8,056 bases of DNA from JBAXGE01 sp044344145 (GTDB taxonomy: Bacteria > Planctomycetota > Phycisphaerae > WQYP01). The notes below the pieces were generated by a model. That model searched no databases and was not told the origin of the DNA. It saw only the letters and a program-made list of their open reading frames with translations. The DNA is taken from contig JBIJDM010000134.1 of the NCBI GenBank assembly GCA_044344145.1, positions 1 to 8,056 of the forward strand, written 5' to 3'. Positions 1 to 5,612 of the stretch are shown in pieces. The first letter of the stretch is position 1, and each line of letters starts with the position of its first letter. The position numbers and the translations under genes are program-made.

Positions 1-962
1 GAACCTTCATAGGGCAGGCCCTTGCGCCAGAGATTATGATCTCCGAGCAACTCACCATGATCCGAAGTAAATGCCACGTAGGTGGGACCCACCCGACATT
101 CATGCAGCGATTCGATGAAGCGAAATATTTGCTGATCAATATGGCTCATGTGACCAAAATAGCCGGCGCGGGCACGTTGTAGCACGTCTGGAGGGAACTT
201 GCCCACAAACGTTTGCGGTTTACCTGCATTGTCATAAGCCTGAAATGGCTTGGACCAAACGCCCTGAGGAGGGGGGGGCATCTGGGCATGCAGGTACTGT
301 TCAAAGGCCCATGCCGGCGGATCGTAGGGGGGATGGGGACGATGGAAACTCATATACAAAAAGAACGGCTTGCGCGGATCGCGCCGGCGCAGGAAGTTGA
401 TCGATTGACTCGCTACCCAGTTGGTCGGATGCAGGTATTCCTCATATCCCCAAGGCCGGGCAACATTGCTATTGCAGTCAATACCATGATCGGCATAATC
501 AGCGTCAGGCCGGCCAAGTTCATTCCGGAACCATTGCAGGTAATCATCAATGTGTGCCTGATTGGCGGTATTACGCCGGGCAAAGTGCAGATATCCATCG
601 TGGAGCAGGACATTCTGGAACCCCATCTGGCTGCGTTCGGGAAATACATGAAGTTTGCCAATAGCCTGCGTCTGATATCCTTGGCGGGTGAATTCCGAGG
701 CGATGGTTACCGGATAATCCCACGGAACCCCATCCTGATACCCACACCGCCCGTGATGTGCCTGATTCAACCCCGTATAGAGCGCCGCGCGCGCAGGGAT
801 ACACGTTGGGCAGGCCGAATAGGCCCGATCAAACCGTGCGCCCTCGCAGGCTAACGAGTCCAGGAACGGGGTGCGGACCACGGGATGACCTGCCGAGGAA
901 AGGCAGTCACCGCGCCATTGGTCCGCAGAAATCAAAATGATATTGGGTCTTTGTGTAGCCAT
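1..962 (-). CDS. Sulfatase, formylglycine-dependent (N-terminal 320 residues; cut by left edge)
   Basis: The reading frame starts at ATG 962-960 and stays open to the window edge, so the C-terminus is missing. The protein begins MATQRPNIILISADQ, the usual first strand of the alkaline phosphatase/sulfatase fold with a metal-binding Asp at residue 14. The sulfatase signature C-x-P-x-R is present as CIPAR, with Cys54 as the residue expected to be oxidised to formylglycine. Further family marks are GKLH (Lys103, His105), HRPHPP (residues 207-212) and SDHGE with Asp301-His302. Such enzymes hydrolyse sulfate esters, often on sulfated polysaccharides; the substrate cannot be told from this fragment. 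There is no signal peptide, so the enzyme looks cytoplasmic, which is unusual for carbohydrate sulfatases of this bacterial group. No clear Shine-Dalgarno precedes the start. The gene is divergent from the PEP-CTERM gene. Family assignment is firm; the exact substrate class is unknown. Confidence 0.93.
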   Translation of the reverse strand, partial: MATQRPNIILISADQWRGDCLSSAGHPVVRTPFLDSLACEGARFDRAYSACPTCIPARAALYTGLNQAHHGRCGYQDGVPWDYPVTIASEFTRQGYQTQAIGKLHVFPERSQMGFQNVLLHDGYLHFARRNTANQAHIDDYLQWFRNELGRPDADYADHGIDCNSNVARPWGYEEYLHPTNWVASQSINFLRRRDPRKPFFLYMSFHRPHPPYDPPAWAFEQYLHAQMPPPPQGVWSKPFQAYDNAGKPQTFVGKFPPDVLQRARAGYFGHMSHIDQQIFRFIESLHECRVGPTYVAFTSDHGELLGDHNLWRKGLPYEG

Positions 963-968
963 GACCCG

Positions 969-997
969 ATTATAAGGGTGGCGCCTTAAAAGCGAAG
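969..997 (-). promoter_or_regulatory. Putative promoter of the sulfatase gene (perfect -10, weak -35)
   Basis: The minus strand reads TATAAT at 974-969. A start of transcription about seven bases further would fall at roughly 962, on the start codon itself, which suggests a leaderless mRNA. The -35 position (about 992-997) has only poor similarity to TTGACA, so the assignment rests on the -10 box alone. Confidence 0.4.
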
Positions 998-1139
998 CGA
1001 AATTTTTCGCAATTTTATATCGGTACCAGAACGCCGATGGACACGAGCCATACCCGTGCAGGCGAGTGACGAGACGTGGGGTAAAGGTCTGATTCCGTGC
1101 GCATAATGCCACGAAAAAGCTCATATTGCGTCAAATTTA

Positions 1140-1220
1140 GTCAAAAACTCAAAAATGGCCCGATGTTGGGTGATTTTTAGGCAGGTCATGGCTGACCGAA
1201 ACTGGGGAATGAGTTTTGAC
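1140..1220. repeat. Imperfect inverted repeat enclosing a small hairpin
   Basis: GTCAAAAACTC at 1140-1150 is mirrored by GAGTTTTGAC at 1211-1220, identical in reverse complement except for one extra A. Between the arms, GGTCA (1184-1188) and TGACC (1193-1197) form a five-pair hairpin with a four-base loop. It could be a folded RNA, a pair of operator half-sites or the remnant of a small element. Arms are short and could be chance. Confidence 0.3.
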
Positions 1221-1259
1221 CTGGAGTATTTTGCTATTAGCGAATCGTCGGATTTGTCC

Positions 1260-1288
1260 TTGACTGGTGTGGTCGTTTAGGCGACAAT
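1260..1288 (+). promoter_or_regulatory. Possible upstream promoter of the PEP-CTERM gene
   Basis: TTGACT at 1260-1265 is separated by 17 bases from GACAAT at 1283-1288. The -35 matches five of six and the -10 four of six sigma70 consensus bases. It is weaker than the promoter at 1405-1433 and would give a leader of over 200 bases. Confidence 0.25.
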
Positions 1289-1404
1289 AACTCTAGAGAT
1301 GTGCGGAAAAGGGCTATTTTTCTGATTACGTAGCCCATGTAAACTCCGACAAGTTGACCGGAAAATGAGCTTAGTAAAAATAAATAAAAAAAATCAGAAA
1401 AATG

Positions 1405-1433
1405 TTGATTCTGGCATTGGTCTCGTGTATAGT
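1405..1433 (+). promoter_or_regulatory. Sigma70-type promoter of the PEP-CTERM gene
   Basis: TTGATT at 1405-1410 and TATAGT at 1428-1433 are separated by exactly 17 bases, downstream of an A-rich tract (about 1376-1402) that could act as an UP element. Transcription would begin near 1440, giving a leader of about 70 bases before the ATG at 1511. Confidence 0.65.
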
Positions 1434-1453
1434 TATTTTGTCTCATGTTCTTC

Positions 1454-1483
1454 GTCACCTCGCGATGTGTTGTCTCGGGTGAC
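1454..1483 (+). promoter_or_regulatory. Stem-loop in the 5' leader of the PEP-CTERM mRNA
   Basis: GTCACC (1454-1459) pairs with GGTGAC (1478-1483), a six-pair stem around an 18-base loop, lying between the inferred transcription start and the ribosome binding site AAAAGGGG (1497-1504). It may stabilise the mRNA or tune translation. The stem is short, so this is tentative. Confidence 0.3.
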
Positions 1484-1510
1484 AGGAGCGGAGTATAAAA
1501 GGGGTTAGAT

Positions 1511-2347
1511 ATGAAGCTCACAAGTTTGGGTATGGGCGCGATGATCGCTCTGGCGGGTATTACCGCCGCTACGGTGCAGGCTGCCAACATTGTCCCGGGT
1601 TCGATCGCTACTTCGTCCTCGACTGGTGTCGGCGCATCGTCGGTGACTCAGGGAGTCTATTCGCAGTATATCGATGCCGACACTGTGGTTGTTGTCGGTG
1701 CGGCGTGGGAAGCTAAGAATGATCTGAACATCACCGGCATCAGCTGGGCTGGTCAGAGCTTTTCGCAAGTCGTTGGCACTGCCAACACGACCCGCGAAAA
1801 TCCGACCTCAGCCTACACTGAATCGGAATATTGGATTGCCAAGCCCGCCGCTGGTGCCCTCTCTGGCGCTTTGACGGTGACTTGGAACGGTCCGACCTCC
1901 GAAGCCAATGACGTCTTGTTCATCACCATCCAGACGATCACCAAGGTCGCTGGCACGGAACGTGGCTCGGCGGGTGGTAGCAACTATAACACCACCATCA
2001 CGCAGCCTGTTGCCACCACGGCTTCCGGCGAACTGATTCTCAGCTTGTTTGTCCATGGTGCGTCCTCGGCTTCTACCGTGGCTTCGTCCTCGACCCCCGG
2101 CGCGGCTACCGTCATCGTTAATGATGTCAAGCCAGGCATCGCTGGTCTGTTTGAATCCATTACCTCGGTTGCTGACAACTCTGGCCTCACCAGTCATACC
2201 TATACGGTTGCCAGCACGCAGGGTGGACCTTCCTTCAGCAGCCTGTCGGTTTCGGTTCTGGCGTTCCCCGTACCCGAACCCACCAGCCTCTCGCTGTTGG
2301 CCGTCGGTGCGGCTGGCCTGCTCCTGCGTCGTCGTAAGACGGCCTAA
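1511..2347 (+). CDS. Secreted PEP-CTERM sorting-domain protein
   Basis: A 278-residue exported protein. The N-terminus is a Sec signal peptide: a Lys at position 2, a hydrophobic stretch (about 6-20) and a likely cleavage after VQA (residues 22-24). The C-terminus is a complete PEP-CTERM signal: VPEPT (254-258), a hydrophobic segment (about 260-272) and the basic tail RRRK (273-276). In known systems an exosortase recognises this tail and delivers the protein to the cell surface or extracellular matrix. The body is rich in Ser, Thr, Ala and Gly, contains no cysteine, and alternates beta-type stretches such as TGISWAGQSF and ALTVTWNGPT, which suggests a beta-sandwich; I do not recognise a named domain. 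The start is supported by AAAAGGGG six bases upstream. It has its own promoter and terminator, so it is monocistronic. No exosortase gene is in the window. The specific role is unknown. Confidence 0.9.
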   Translation: MKLTSLGMGAMIALAGITAATVQAANIVPGSIATSSSTGVGASSVTQGVYSQYIDADTVVVVGAAWEAKNDLNITGISWAGQSFSQVVGTANTTRENPTSAYTESEYWIAKPAAGALSGALTVTWNGPTSEANDVLFITIQTITKVAGTERGSAGGSNYNTTITQPVATTASGELILSLFVHGASSASTVASSSTPGAATVIVNDVKPGIAGLFESITSVADNSGLTSHTYTVASTQGGPSFSSLSVSVLAFPVPEPTSLSLLAVGAAGLLLRRRKTA

Positions 2348-2381
2348 GTTGCCAGTTCAGTACTTTCTGTGACGATACACG

Positions 2382-2415
2382 CTGCGGCAGCCATCAGGCT
2401 GCCGCAGTTGCTTTT
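2382..2415 (+). terminator. Rho-independent terminator after the PEP-CTERM gene
   Basis: A perfect 11-pair GC-rich stem (2382-2392 with 2397-2407) and an ATCA loop are followed by the T-rich tail TTGCTTTT. It lies 34 bases after the stop codon. Confidence 0.85.
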
Positions 2416-2510
2416 GCACTATCCATCAGGCCACGAAATAAGTCCCGGTGCTTCGCGTTGTCATCTAACGGACTAACGTGTGAAAGTCGTCTTTGTGCGA
2501 GTGTGGTACG

Positions 2511-3324
2511 ATGCCTAACCAAACCAAGCAACACTTCGGCTTCACCCTGGTTGAGCTGCTGGTGGTGGTGGCGATCATTGGGGTATTGATCAGTATCATC
2601 GTCCCCAGCGTCGCCGGGGCCAAGGGACAGGCCAAGAAGATGGCCTGTGCGGCCAACATGAGCCAATTGGTTAAAAGCCCTGCATGTATACTTCGGCGAA
2701 AGCGACGGCCGCTTTCCACCCAATGGTACCATCATCCCCAAAGGCTCGGGGCTCGACCCCAAACTCTCCGTAGATGTTCAGGACAAATGGCGGATTGATC
2801 ATGGCGCGTTATTTCATATCCTCAATGGCCAACGTAAAATATATCTCTGCCCCGAAGATGATCGCCAGCGTTTAAGTGCCAATGCACTGGTGCTGGATAA
2901 TGCCAATCAGGTGCAGGTTGGCGGCAGCAAAGGCGAGGGCTTCTGGTCTTACTCAGTAAACGCGGTGACCAATTCCCAAGGCAAGTTTCGCTTGAACTTT
3001 CCCAGCAAACCCTGGCCCGATCCACTGAGTATGTCGCGGGTAACCGATCAGACCAGCTTTGTCGTCTTTATCGAAGAAGATGCCCGGTCCTCATTCAATG
3101 ATGAAGTGTTCGATCCTCCGGCTTTTAATGGGGGAGATAAACTCACCAATAGACATGGTGGTTTTGGTAATGTGGCCTTCCTGGGTGGCAATGTGGAATC
3201 CGTGCGTGATGTCCTATTTAATAATGTCCCATCCATCGGCGGTGGGGGGGATATGCAGGCCGCCATGCAATCTCCGTATACCCGCTGGTTTTTCCCCGAT
3301 GGCGGCGCCTTCGCCTTCAAATAA
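2511..3324 (+). pseudogene. Prepilin-like protein of the H-X9-DG class, split by a +1 frameshift
   Basis: From ATG 2511 the protein opens with a classic type IV prepilin leader: ten residues ending MPNQTKQHFG, then FTLVELLVVVAIIG with Phe at +1 and Glu at +5, the site cut and methylated by prepilin peptidase. The hydrophobic helix runs to about residue 30. After codon AAA at 2673-2675 the frame is lost and ends at TGA 2796-2798. Skipping one A of the AAAA run (2673-2676) restores one frame through KALHVYFGESDGRFPPNG and IYLCPEDD to TAA 3324, giving about 270 residues. Such proteins are abundant in planctomycetes, verrucomicrobia and lentisphaerae and resemble type II secretion pseudopilins. 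The C-terminal H-X9-DG motif is altered: His215 is followed after nine residues by Gly-Gly. No good Shine-Dalgarno precedes 2511; a TTG at 2493 is in frame but would lengthen the leader. It may be a pseudogene, a sequencing error or, less likely, recoded. Confidence 0.8.
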
Positions 3325-3360
3325 AAAAAACACCCCACAGATCCTGTGGGGTGTTCCGTT
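3323..3360. terminator. Bidirectional terminator between convergent genes
   Basis: AACACCCCACAG (3329-3340) pairs perfectly with CTGTGGGGTGTT (3344-3355) around an ATC loop. On the minus strand the stem is followed by a run of T (the A-run at 3323-3330), an excellent terminator for the lipoprotein gene that ends at 3390. On the plus strand the tail TTCCGTTT is weaker but serves the prepilin gene, whose stop codon overlaps the A-run. Confidence 0.88.
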
Positions 3361-3389
3361 TCATGCATGAATGCTAAGCATTGGTGCGG

Positions 3390-4142
3390 TTATTTCACGC
3401 TGTCATAAATCGGGATGTGATTACGGATCATCAACGCCGACAAACCGGGATAGCCGGGATCGCCCGCAAAGGCTTCCCGGGCCAATTGCTCCAGACGCAC
3501 CTTATCACCGATCTTTTCATAAAATTCCGCCGCCCGAACCTTCAGTGGTATATGACGCGGAAAATCAGCAAGTAACGCTTCAAAATAAATTTTGGCGTTG
3601 TCATAATCACCGATGCGTTCATACGCCCGGGCCACGCGCAGACGGTCTTCGTTCTTATTGGCAAACATACGGGCCTCGATTTTGCGCGTCGAGGTGGGAT
3701 TAGTAGTCAGTAAATTTTTGGGATCAGCCACCCGGCTATCCGCCACTTGGGCCGTCAGACTGGCATCACGTTCCAGAAAGTCCAATGCCTGCTCCCGCTT
3801 GCCCTGCCGGAGGAATACTTCCAGCAAACCGTCCTTCACATCCGCGCGGCTGGGATCGGCTTTCCACGCGAGTTTATAGTGATATTCGGATTGCTGATAC
3901 TTGCCCAAGTTGGCATAGTTGGCCGCCGCAAACGCATTGGCTTCAGCGTTGAACTGATCCTGCTCCAGCAATTGGTGCATCTTCACCAGCGAGGCGTCAT
4001 ATTGTCCCTGCTCATACAAACTGATCCCTTCTTCGCGAATGATCTGGTTCTGGGTCTTGCACCCGGCCAGGCTCAAACCGACCAAAGCAATGGCCAGACT
4101 CGCACCCAGTTTCAAACTCCGACTCAGTTTCAGATGACTCAT
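3390..4142 (-). CDS. TPR-repeat lipoprotein
   Basis: A 250-residue lipoprotein. The chosen start (ATG 4142-4140) has GGAG seven bases upstream and opens a lipoprotein signal peptide: basic residues, a hydrophobic core (about 12-25) and the lipobox LAGC with Cys28 as the lipidated residue. An upstream in-frame ATG at 4211 would add 23 residues that spoil the signal peptide. The mature part is helical with tetratricopeptide-like repeats: SLYEQGQYDASLVKMHQLL, then ANYANLGKYQQSEYHYKLAW and, after a linker, ARAYERIGDYDNAKIYFEAL. TPR lipoproteins act as scaffolds for protein complexes in the outer membrane, such as pilus assembly (PilF/TadD-like) or outer-membrane protein insertion; nothing here decides between them. 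The residue after the lipid Cys is Lys, not Asp, which fits outer-membrane sorting in Gram-negatives. It lies 97 bases after the aminopeptidase gene on the same strand, with its own possible promoter between. Confidence 0.85.
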   Translation of the reverse strand: MSHLKLSRSLKLGASLAIALVGLSLAGCKTQNQIIREEGISLYEQGQYDASLVKMHQLLEQDQFNAEANAFAAANYANLGKYQQSEYHYKLAWKADPSRADVKDGLLEVFLRQGKREQALDFLERDASLTAQVADSRVADPKNLLTTNPTSTRKIEARMFANKNEDRLRVARAYERIGDYDNAKIYFEALLADFPRHIPLKVRAAEFYEKIGDKVRLEQLAREAFAGDPGYPGLSALMIRNHIPIYDSVK

Positions 4143-4149
4143 AGCATAT

Positions 4150-4153
4150 CTCC
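4150..4153 (-). promoter_or_regulatory. Ribosome binding site fixing the lipoprotein start
   Basis: GGAG on the minus strand lies seven bases before ATG 4142-4140 and supports this start over the longer frame beginning at 4211. Confidence 0.7.
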
Positions 4154-4211
4154 GCGAAAAAAAGTCTCGTTGTTCAGATAAAATCCTACCACTAATTGCG
4201 TCACTGTCCAC

Positions 4212-4217
4212 ATTATA
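4212..4217 (-). promoter_or_regulatory. Possible -10 box of the lipoprotein gene
   Basis: The minus strand reads TATAAT at 4217-4212. The nearest -35-like hexamer, TTGAGT at 4243-4238, overlaps the end of the aminopeptidase gene and sits 20 bases away, which is longer than ideal. The leader would be about 60 bases. Read-through from the aminopeptidase gene is also possible because no terminator lies between. Confidence 0.4.
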
Positions 4218-4239
4218 ACCGCAAATTCGGGATTATTAC

Positions 4240-5373
4240 TCAACAAACTGGTGGTTGCGGCCACTCCGGACGCAAAAATCGCCCAGCTTCTAATATCGGC
4301 ACACCATCCGCCAGGACTTGAGCTCCGCTTTGCCGCAGGTCGCAGACCATGTCCCAATGCAGGCCACTTTCGTTGACCCCGCCGGACTCGGGATACGCCG
4401 CGCCCACGGCCGCATGGCAGGTGCCACCAATTTTCTCATCGAACAGGGTATTGCGGGTGTATTGCTGGATACCATAATTGGTCCCCAACGCAAATTCGCC
4501 CAGTGTCCGCGCCCCGGCATCCTGATCCAGCATCTTGATCAGGAAGTCCAGACCCTTGCTGGCCTGGACATCCACCACTTTGCCCGCACGGAACGTCAGC
4601 CGGATATCCAAGCACTCGCGTCCCATATGTACGGCGGGGAAACTATATTGAATCGTACCGTCCACCGCGTCTTCGACCGGGGCGGTGAAAACCTCGCCAT
4701 CCGGGAAGTTTTCATGCCCGCAGCAGTTGATCCACTTGCGTCCGGCCACCCCCAAACGCAGGTCCGTCCCCGGCGCCAATACGCGTATTTCCTTGGTTTT
4801 ATTGAGGAAATCAACCAATCGTTGTTGCGCTTCGCCCAATTGCCGCCACGCGGTCACGGGATCATCCAGATGCAGCAGACCGGCACCAAAAACAAAATTC
4901 TCATACTCATATAACGACATTTCCGCATCCTGGGCACAGGCCTGCGTGGGATATTGGGTGCCGACCCAGCGCAATTTACCCTCGGCCGCACGCTGTAAAA
5001 AGCGCTTGGAGATAGCCTTCCCGGCCTGCGCCGCCAGCGCCATTTTCTCCGGAGGAATATTGGTGGCGCTGCGGGTATTTTCCTCCGCCCACAGACCGAT
5101 ATGGACATCAATTTGTTCCACGCTATAACTGGCGATGGGGGAGACATACGATAATTGTTTGTCCGAAGCCGTCCGGAATAATGCATCACTCATCGCTTCG
5201 GTGGTCAGTTGGACGAAGGGGTTGCCACCCGCTTTGAGGACCGCTTCATAGACGGCCTCGACCAACGGCAAGCCGGGCAATTCGCTACGAATGCGAACTA
5301 AATCATCAGGTTTAACCCCGGCAGAATACTGGACCAATAGGGTGGCTAAACGATCAAGTCGCGGGTCACGCAT
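4240..5373 (-). CDS. M29-family metallo-aminopeptidase (AmpS/PepS/aminopeptidase T type)
   Basis: A cytoplasmic 377-residue protein, near the usual length for the family. It removes N-terminal amino acids from peptides with a two-metal centre. The start MRDPRLDRLATLLVQYSAGV fits the family N-terminus, and CGGAG lies five bases upstream of ATG 5373-5371; the longer frame from 5475 adds a non-family segment. The conserved metal-ligand pattern of the family is complete: Glu227 in FPDGEVFTAP, Glu293 in LGEFALGTNYGI, His320 in GGTCHAAVG, Tyr327 in AAYPESGG, and His339 and Asp341 in GLHWDM. The spacing from Glu227 to Glu293 (66) and His320 to Tyr327 (7) agrees with what I recall of staphylococcal AmpS. 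No signal peptide is present. It is divergent from the sdh operon. Substrate preference cannot be read from sequence; peptide salvage is the likely role. Confidence 0.93.
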   Translation of the reverse strand: MRDPRLDRLATLLVQYSAGVKPDDLVRIRSELPGLPLVEAVYEAVLKAGGNPFVQLTTEAMSDALFRTASDKQLSYVSPIASYSVEQIDVHIGLWAEENTRSATNIPPEKMALAAQAGKAISKRFLQRAAEGKLRWVGTQYPTQACAQDAEMSLYEYENFVFGAGLLHLDDPVTAWRQLGEAQQRLVDFLNKTKEIRVLAPGTDLRLGVAGRKWINCCGHENFPDGEVFTAPVEDAVDGTIQYSFPAVHMGRECLDIRLTFRAGKVVDVQASKGLDFLIKMLDQDAGARTLGEFALGTNYGIQQYTRNTLFDEKIGGTCHAAVGAAYPESGGVNESGLHWDMVCDLRQSGAQVLADGVPILEAGRFLRPEWPQPPVC

Positions 5374-5378
5374 GCGGA

Positions 5379-5382
5379 CTCC
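5379..5382 (-). promoter_or_regulatory. Ribosome binding site fixing the aminopeptidase start
   Basis: GGAG (minus strand, 5382-5379, within CGGAG) lies five bases before ATG 5373-5371 and decides for the 377-residue form. Confidence 0.7.
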
Positions 5383-5400
5383 GAAGTGGGTATTAGAAAT

Positions 5401-5443
5401 CGGGATGTCGCATACTTCCCGACTATATATGATGATACGGGAA
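5401..5443 (-). promoter_or_regulatory. Possible aminopeptidase promoter within alternating CGGGA/TCCCG repeats
   Basis: The minus strand carries a TATAGT hexamer at 5427-5422 that could be the -10 box; no good -35 is seen. The box lies between TTCCCG (5416-5421) and CGGGAA (5438-5443), a six-pair inverted repeat, and a third copy, CGGGA, lies at 5401-5405. The repeats could be operator half-sites or allow two alternative hairpins in the leader. Confidence 0.3.
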
Positions 5444-5507
5444 AACCGTAGTGAACGCCAGAATGTTAAAAACATGCGAATTTACGGGGGTTTTTGTCGG
5501 TTATTGG

Positions 5508-5536
5508 TTGCCAGTTTAAGCCCATTTTATTACAAT
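5508..5536 (+). promoter_or_regulatory. Sigma70-type promoter of the sdh operon
   Basis: TTGCCA at 5508-5513 and TACAAT at 5531-5536 match five of six consensus bases each and are separated by exactly 17 bases. Transcription would start near 5543, giving a leader of about 70 bases before sdhC. Confidence 0.7.
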
Positions 5537-5578
5537 GTGGCCCGTCAATGAGGTGTTTTAGACTGCTTTTGATCAACC

Positions 5579-5594
5579 CGGACAAAGTGGTCCG
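5579..5594 (+). promoter_or_regulatory. Small stem-loop in the sdhC leader
   Basis: CGGAC (5579-5583) pairs with GTCCG (5590-5594) around a six-base loop, eight bases before the sdhC Shine-Dalgarno. It may influence translation or mRNA decay; five pairs make it uncertain. Confidence 0.3.
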
Positions 5595-5601
5595 AGTTTG
5601 G

Positions 5602-5607
5602 AAAGGA
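5602..5607 (+). promoter_or_regulatory. Ribosome binding site fixing the GTG start of sdhC
   Basis: AAAGGA ends five bases before GTG 5613-5615. The alternative in-frame TTG at 5598 lies upstream of this site and is therefore not favoured. Confidence 0.7.
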
Positions 5608-5612
5608 TAGCC

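Larger units (their letters stand above)
963..1404. other. Divergent intergenic region, no gene seen
   Basis: About 440 bases separate the sulfatase start from the main promoter of the PEP-CTERM gene. No convincing reading frame, tRNA or rRNA lies here; a minus-strand frame at 1237-1590 has no ribosome binding site and runs into the PEP-CTERM gene. The stretch holds the sulfatase -10 box, a short GCGAA/TTCGC hairpin at 997-1010, three TCAAA motifs at 1131, 1141 and 1149, an inverted repeat at 1140-1220 and a possible second promoter at 1260-1288. Confidence 0.6.

Noticed and set aside
213..854. A 213-codon plus-strand frame
   Set aside because: It is antisense to the sulfatase, whose catalytic motifs are read on the minus strand.
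1156..1170. TGGCCCGATGTTGGG as a sigma54 promoter for the PEP-CTERM gene
   Set aside because: The -24 part is fair, but the -12 GC is absent at the required spacing, and a good sigma70 promoter lies closer at 1405-1433.
2458..2486. TTGTCA (2458-2463) as a -35 box for the prepilin-like gene
   Set aside because: The hexamer 17 bases on is TGAAAG, a poor -10; no convincing promoter was found between 2416 and 2510.
4318..4914. A 198-codon plus-strand frame
   Set aside because: It is antisense to the M29 aminopeptidase and shows no recognisable domain.
5463..5475. ATGTTAAAAACAT palindrome as an operator
   Set aside because: Five-pair AT-rich palindromes are common by chance and nothing else supports it.
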